Below, in pieces: positions 4,409 to 7,143 of a stretch of DNA of 7,143 nt. This stretch comes from an uncultured Pseudoflavonifractor sp. Its GTDB lineage: Bacteria > Bacillota > Clostridia > Oscillospirales > Oscillospiraceae. Each line of letters starts with the position of its first letter. Position 1 is the first letter of the stretch. The stretch is taken from contig CANDEE010000071.1 of NCBI GenBank assembly GCA_947383685.1, positions 1 through 7,143 of the forward strand, written 5' to 3'. The notes below the pieces were generated by a model. It ran no database searches. It saw only the letters and a list, made by a program, of their open reading frames with translations, and was not told the origin of the DNA. A program made the translations under genes and the position numbers.

Positions 4409-6247
4409 TCAGCTTTCTGTGAACATCCGCTCAAACTGTTCCCCGTCCATGACCTCGTGCTCCAACAGATATGCCGCCACCTTCTCCAGATAGGCTCTAT
4501 CCCGGGTCAGGATGGTTTCACAGGTTTGGTAGGCCTCGTCCAGCAGGCGCTTGACCTCTCCGTCAATAACTGCGGCCACCTCCTCAGAGTAGCTCTTGGC
4601 CTGGGCCATGCTGCGGCCGATAAACACCTCGTCGTGGCCTGAATCAAAGACCACGTTGCCCAGCTTGTCGCTCATACCGTAGCGCATGACCATATTCCGG
4701 GCGATATGGCTGGCCTGTTGGAGGTCGCTGCCCGCCCCGGTGGAGATGTCGCCCAACACAAGCTGCTCGGCGCAGCGTCCCCCCAGACAGACGGCAATGC
4801 GGTCGGTGAGTTCCTTCCTGGACTGGTAGCTCACGTCCTCTTTGGGCAGGTGAATGGTCATGCCTCCCGCCATACCGCGGGGGACAATGGTGATTTGATG
4901 CACCGGGTCCTGGCTGGGGAGGGCGTGGATGACTAGGGCATGGCCTGCCTCGTGATAGGCGGTGAGCTTCCGTTCCCGCTCAATGACTACCCGGCTCTTT
5001 TTCTCCGGGCCGGCCAGGACCTTGATGACCGATTCCTGAATGTCCTCCATGGTAATGACCGGGCGGCGGAACCGGGCAGCCCGGAGGGCGGCCTCGTTCA
5101 TCAGGTTCTCCAGGTCCGCTCCGGTAAAGCTGGCGGTGGCCTTGGCGGCCTTGTTCAAATCTACGTCCTCTGCCAGAGGCTTGTTCCGGGCATGGACCCG
5201 GAGGATTGCCTCCCGGCCCTTTACGTCGGGAGCCCCCACGTAAACCTGGCGGTCAAAGCGTCCGGGCCGGAGAAGGGCGGGGTCCAGAATGTCCACCCGG
5301 TTGGTGGCGGCAAGGACCACTACGCCCTCGTTGGCGGCAAAGCCGTCCATTTCCACAAGGAGCTGGTTCAGGGTCTGTTCCCTCTCATCGTGACCGCCGC
5401 CCAGGCCGGCGCCCCGCTGGCGGCCCACAGCGTCGATCTCGTCAATAAAGATGATGGCGGGGGAGTCCTTCTTGGCCTGGTCAAAAAGGTCCCGGACCCG
5501 CCCTGCGCCTACGCCCACATAGAGCTCCACAAAATCGGAGCCGGAGATGGACAAAAAGTTGACCCCCGCCTCTCCGGCGACAGCCTTGGCAAGAAGGGTC
5601 TTGCCGGTTCCCGGAGGGCCTACCAGGAGGATGCCTTTGGGGATGCGGGCGCCCAGCTGCAGATACCGCTGGGGGTCCCGGAGAAAGTCTACTACCTCCT
5701 GCAGCTCTGCCTTTTCCTCGTCGGAGCCGGCTACGTCGGCAAAGGTGACCTTCTTATCCTTTTCGTCCACCGTCCGGGTCCGGGCACGGCTGAAGCGGGC
5801 GGCCCGGTCGGCGCCTCCGCCCCCGCCTCCGCCCATGCCCTGGCGGACCATCATGGTGTACCACAGCAGGGCAAACAGGCCGAACACTGCCAGCCAGGGC
5901 AGCAGCTCCAAAAACCAGGAGGTCTCAGTGCTGGGCAGGTAGTTGTAGTTTTTCAGCACACCCATCCGCTTTTGGGTGGCCAGCAGCTCATCGTACTGCT
6001 GAATAAACAGGGGAGTGCTGTAAATCCGGGCGGTGACCAGAGAGCCGTCCTTCAGGGTGAGGGACAAGTTGTTGTCCTTCAGCTCCAGAACATCCACTTG
6101 CTGGCTTTCGATCAGGGTACGGATGTCCGCCGAGGAGGGGTTGGATGAGCCGCCCAGCAGCCCCCGGAGGGCAAACACCGTTACCACTAGAATGACCAGC
6201 ACCATGCTCAAAAAGCCGATGTCTCTGGCATTGATCTTTTTATCCAA
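4409..6247 (-). CDS. ftsH: ATP-dependent zinc metalloprotease FtsH
   Basis: Membrane-anchored hexameric AAA+ protease that degrades misfolded membrane proteins and regulatory proteins. The 612 residues are of normal length. Transmembrane helix 1 is at about 12-31, a short extracellular domain at 32-110 and helix 2 at 112-133, followed by a poly-Gly linker (139-145). The ATPase shows Walker A GPPGTGKT (210-217), pore loop YVG (243-245), Walker B IIFIDEID (265-272) and the second region of homology at 315-333 with Arg327 and Arg330. The protease has the zinc motif HEAGH (432-436) and the probable third ligand Asp508. All catalytic residues are intact. The first codon is TTG (6247-6245). No in-frame ATG occurs before residue 15, which lies inside helix 1. 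The nearest ribosome binding site, AAAGGA, is 12 bases away, so translation may be modest. It follows hpt by 30 bases in the conserved tilS-hpt-ftsH order. Confidence 0.98.
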   Translation of the reverse strand: MDKKINARDIGFLSMVLVILVVTVFALRGLLGGSSNPSSADIRTLIESQQVDVLELKDNNLSLTLKDGSLVTARIYSTPLFIQQYDELLATQKRMGVLKNYNYLPSTETSWFLELLPWLAVFGLFALLWYTMMVRQGMGGGGGGGADRAARFSRARTRTVDEKDKKVTFADVAGSDEEKAELQEVVDFLRDPQRYLQLGARIPKGILLVGPPGTGKTLLAKAVAGEAGVNFLSISGSDFVELYVGVGAGRVRDLFDQAKKDSPAIIFIDEIDAVGRQRGAGLGGGHDEREQTLNQLLVEMDGFAANEGVVVLAATNRVDILDPALLRPGRFDRQVYVGAPDVKGREAILRVHARNKPLAEDVDLNKAAKATASFTGADLENLMNEAALRAARFRRPVITMEDIQESVIKVLAGPEKKSRVVIERERKLTAYHEAGHALVIHALPSQDPVHQITIVPRGMAGGMTIHLPKEDVSYQSRKELTDRIAVCLGGRCAEQLVLGDISTGAGSDLQQASHIARNMVMRYGMSDKLGNVVFDSGHDEVFIGRSMAQAKSYSEEVAAVIDGEVKRLLDEAYQTCETILTRDRAYLEKVAAYLLEHEVMDGEQFERMFTES

Positions 6248-6277
6248 GAGGGAAACACGTCCTTTCAGGAATCAAGC

Positions 6278-6835
6278 TTAATCCTTTTGGTATACACAGG
6301 GCTTCAAAACGCCGATGTAGGGAAGGTTGCGGTAAAGCTCGTCATAGTCCAGGCCGTAGCCCACCACGAACTCGTCGGGAACGGTAAAGCCCACATAGTC
6401 GGCCTGGATGGGCTTGGTCCGGCGGGAGGGCTTATCCAGCAGGGTGCACAGCTTCAGAGAGGCCGGGTTCCGGGCCTTCAAAAGCTGAAAGAGGTAGCTG
6501 AGGGTGTTGCCGCTGTCCAGAATGTCCTCGATGACAATGATGTCCTTGCCCTCAATAGAATCGGTCAAATCCTTGACGATGTTTACCTGGCCCGAAGATT
6601 GGGTGCCGGAGCCGTAGGAGGATACCGCCATAAAGTCGACCTGGCAGAAGGGCTGGATGTGGCGGGTCAGGTCCGCCATAAAGATGAAGGAGCCCCGGAG
6701 GACGCTGACAAGAAGGGGGGCCTTTCCGGTGTAGTCCCGGCTGATCTGTTCGCCCAGCTCCGCCACCCGCTTTTGTAGCGTTTCCTCCGAAATCAAAACG
6801 TGGTCAATGTCATTCCTCATTTCAGTTCCCTTCAT
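6278..6835 (-). CDS. hpt: Hypoxanthine phosphoribosyltransferase
   Basis: Cytoplasmic purine-salvage enzyme that joins hypoxanthine (often also guanine) to PRPP, giving IMP or GMP. Numbered from the ATG at 6835 (185 residues), the PRPP-binding motif is VIEDILDSGNTL (101-112). The early PRPP loop is VLRGS (45-49), the flexible loop SSYGSGTQSSG (72-82), and the purine-side segments LLDKPSRR (132-139) and VGYGLDYDE (158-166). All are intact. The start is not settled. The ATG at 6835 follows a GGAGGAGAAGGA ribosome binding site and overlaps the tilS end by 14 bases. The ATG at 6820 has a weaker AAGGGA site and begins 1 base after the tilS TGA. It gives 180 residues that line up with the Bacillus enzyme from its first residues (MRNDIDHVLISEE). 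Either way, translation is coupled to tilS. The pairing with tilS and ftsH is a classic Firmicute arrangement. Confidence 0.96.
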   Translation of the reverse strand: MKGTEMRNDIDHVLISEETLQKRVAELGEQISRDYTGKAPLLVSVLRGSFIFMADLTRHIQPFCQVDFMAVSSYGSGTQSSGQVNIVKDLTDSIEGKDIIVIEDILDSGNTLSYLFQLLKARNPASLKLCTLLDKPSRRTKPIQADYVGFTVPDEFVVGYGLDYDELYRNLPYIGVLKPCVYQKD

Positions 6836-7143
6836 GTTCCTTCTCCTCCGTATATTTTATTTTGACCTGCTTGTGGCAGGGGTGAGACAGGTTGGGGCCC
6901 AGTCCGGCGGCGGCAATGACGCCGCTGGCGTCAGCCACGATAGGAAGGCTTTCCCGGACTTTCCGGGGAATCTTTTTGTCGATGAGGAGCCGCTTAAGGC
7001 TCTTGCTGTGTCCGTTAGGGAGAGTGAGGGTGTCTCCCTGCCGCCGGGGACGGACCGTCAGTCCGGGCCAGGGCGGGCCTGCCAGCTCCACTGTCCAGGC
7101 CGTGCCGGGGACCGGGTTGTCCCCTTCCTTGGGGGAAAACGCT
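6822..7143 (-). CDS. tilS: tRNA(Ile)-lysidine synthetase, C-terminal domain (cut by window edge)
   Basis: TilS uses ATP to attach lysine to C34 of the CAU-anticodon tRNA-Ile, changing its decoding from AUG to AUA; it is essential in most bacteria. Only the last 106 codons are present. The frame is open to the window edge, continuing upstream of the GTG at 7091, which is an internal Val rather than a start. The visible part matches the C-terminal tRNA-binding domain: LTVRPRRQGDTLTLPNGHSK, then KRLLIDKKIPRKVRESLPIV and an aliphatic AAAGLG segment. The N-terminal ATPase domain with its SGGxDS loop lies outside the window. The gene ends in a TGA at 6824-6822, inside the start region of hpt. The call rests on the RPRRxGD signature plus the downstream hpt-ftsH order. 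Confidence 0.9.
   Translation of the reverse strand, partial: AFSPKEGDNPVPGTAWTVELAGPPWPGLTVRPRRQGDTLTLPNGHSKSLKRLLIDKKIPRKVRESLPIVADASGVIAAAGLGPNLSHPCHKQVKIKYTEEKEHEGN

Noticed and set aside
3275..4642. 455-codon plus-strand open frame opposite the secreted protein gene
   Set aside because: It is rich in Gly, Arg, Val and His with no recognisable domain, lies antisense to a gene with a clear signal peptide and ribosome binding site, and runs into the ftsH 3' end. Long antisense frames are expected in GC-rich genes.
4940..6148. 402-codon plus-strand open frame opposite ftsH
   Set aside because: It is the antisense shadow of the highly conserved ftsH coding sequence, with low-complexity composition and no domain.

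Overview
This 7.1-kb window looks like chromosomal DNA from a GC-rich member of the Clostridia, most likely the Oscillospiraceae/Flavonifractor-like group. That placement is an inference. It rests on the tilS-hpt-ftsH gene order typical of Firmicutes, strong AGGAGG-type ribosome binding sites, sigma-A-like promoters, a LytTR/DUF3021 pair and GC-rich coding sequence. Every gene I can support lies on the minus strand, so the window reads biologically from high to low coordinates. The long plus-strand open frames are antisense shadows of these genes.

Layout in transcription order. (1) 7143-3230, housekeeping block: the 3' end of tilS (tRNA-Ile lysidine synthetase, cut by the window edge), hpt (hypoxanthine phosphoribosyltransferase, overlapping tilS), ftsH (membrane AAA+ zinc protease, apparently with a TTG start), and 36 bases later a secreted protein. 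The secreted protein has a copper-amine-oxidase-type stalk domain and a C-terminal domain that resembles a NodB polysaccharide deacetylase but has lost its catalytic motifs. (2) About 3229-2545, an AT-rich island with a single GNAT acetyltransferase gene. It has its own extended -10 promoter embedded in an inverted repeat. (3) 2544-867, a three-gene unit: a stand-alone LytTR DNA-binding regulator, a 278-residue membrane protein whose first half looks like DUF3021 and whose second half adds another membrane domain, and a 98-residue membrane protein with a translationally coupled start. A perfect 10-bp inverted repeat covers the -35 of this unit and can also act as the terminator of the acetyltransferase gene. 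(4) 842-1, a sigma-A-type promoter and the first 256 codons of asnS (asparaginyl-tRNA synthetase), cut by the window edge.

The housekeeping genes are ordinary. The parts worth a second look are the LytTR/membrane-protein unit with its operator-like dyad (a plausible membrane-gated, self-regulating switch), the apparently catalytically dead deacetylase-like protein downstream of ftsH, and the small AT-rich acetyltransferase cassette. No CRISPR array, insertion sequence, tRNA, rRNA or riboswitch was seen.
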